From Xanthobacteraceae bacterium (lineage in GTDB: Bacteria; Pseudomonadota; Alphaproteobacteria; Rhizobiales; Xanthobacteraceae), in the NCBI GenBank assembly GCA_030043285.1, contig JASHXZ010000192.1, forward strand, positions 1 through 5,720: DNA of 5,720 bases, read 5' to 3'. The position numbers and the translations under genes are program-made. Within the stretch, counting starts at the first letter, position 1. Each line of letters starts with the position of its first letter. Of this stretch, positions 5,718-5,720 are shown piece by piece. Under the pieces are notes generated by a model that saw nothing but the letters and a program-made list of their open reading frames with translations, made no database searches and was not told the DNA's origin.

Positions 5718-5720
5718 TTT

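Overview
The window looks like chromosome of a GC-rich alphaproteobacterium, most likely of the Bradyrhizobium/Rhodopseudomonas type (Hyphomicrobiales). The grounds are the base composition, the codon use, the protein styles and a long palindromic intergenic repeat at the right end of a kind I recognise from those genomes. The genus is inference.

From 4442 down to 1, four genes and one doubtful small ORF lie on the minus strand. In transcription order they are: egtB (about 4442-3153), the iron-dependent hercynine sulfoxide synthase; egtD (about 3144-2188), the histidine trimethyltransferase; a 270-bp gap with a doubtful 55-codon ORF and a degenerate heptad-repeat inverted repeat; an unnamed ATP-grasp-like protein (1918-1007); and, 7 bp further on, the substrate-binding protein of a NitT/TauT/SsuA-type ABC transporter (999 to beyond the left edge). 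EgtD makes hercynine from histidine and EgtB joins sulfur to it, so these two genes are the core of ergothioneine synthesis. No egtA (gamma-glutamylcysteine ligase), egtC or egtE is in the window. EgtB carries a tandem tyrosine typical of the cysteine-accepting branch as I remember it, which would make egtA and egtC unnecessary.

From 4699 to 5619, on the plus strand and divergent from egtB, is a cytoplasmic NodB-fold polysaccharide deacetylase/allantoinase-like protein. The 250-bp divergent region holds a fair promoter for it and only a weak candidate for egtB. The deacetylase stop codon lies inside the left arm of a 110-bp palindromic element (5608-5717).

The strongest points for follow-up are the ATP-grasp-like gene and ABC binding protein downstream of egtBD, the heptad repeat that runs into the start codon of the ATP-grasp-like gene, the possible broken small gene with a very good ribosome binding site, and the repeat that supplies the end of the deacetylase gene.
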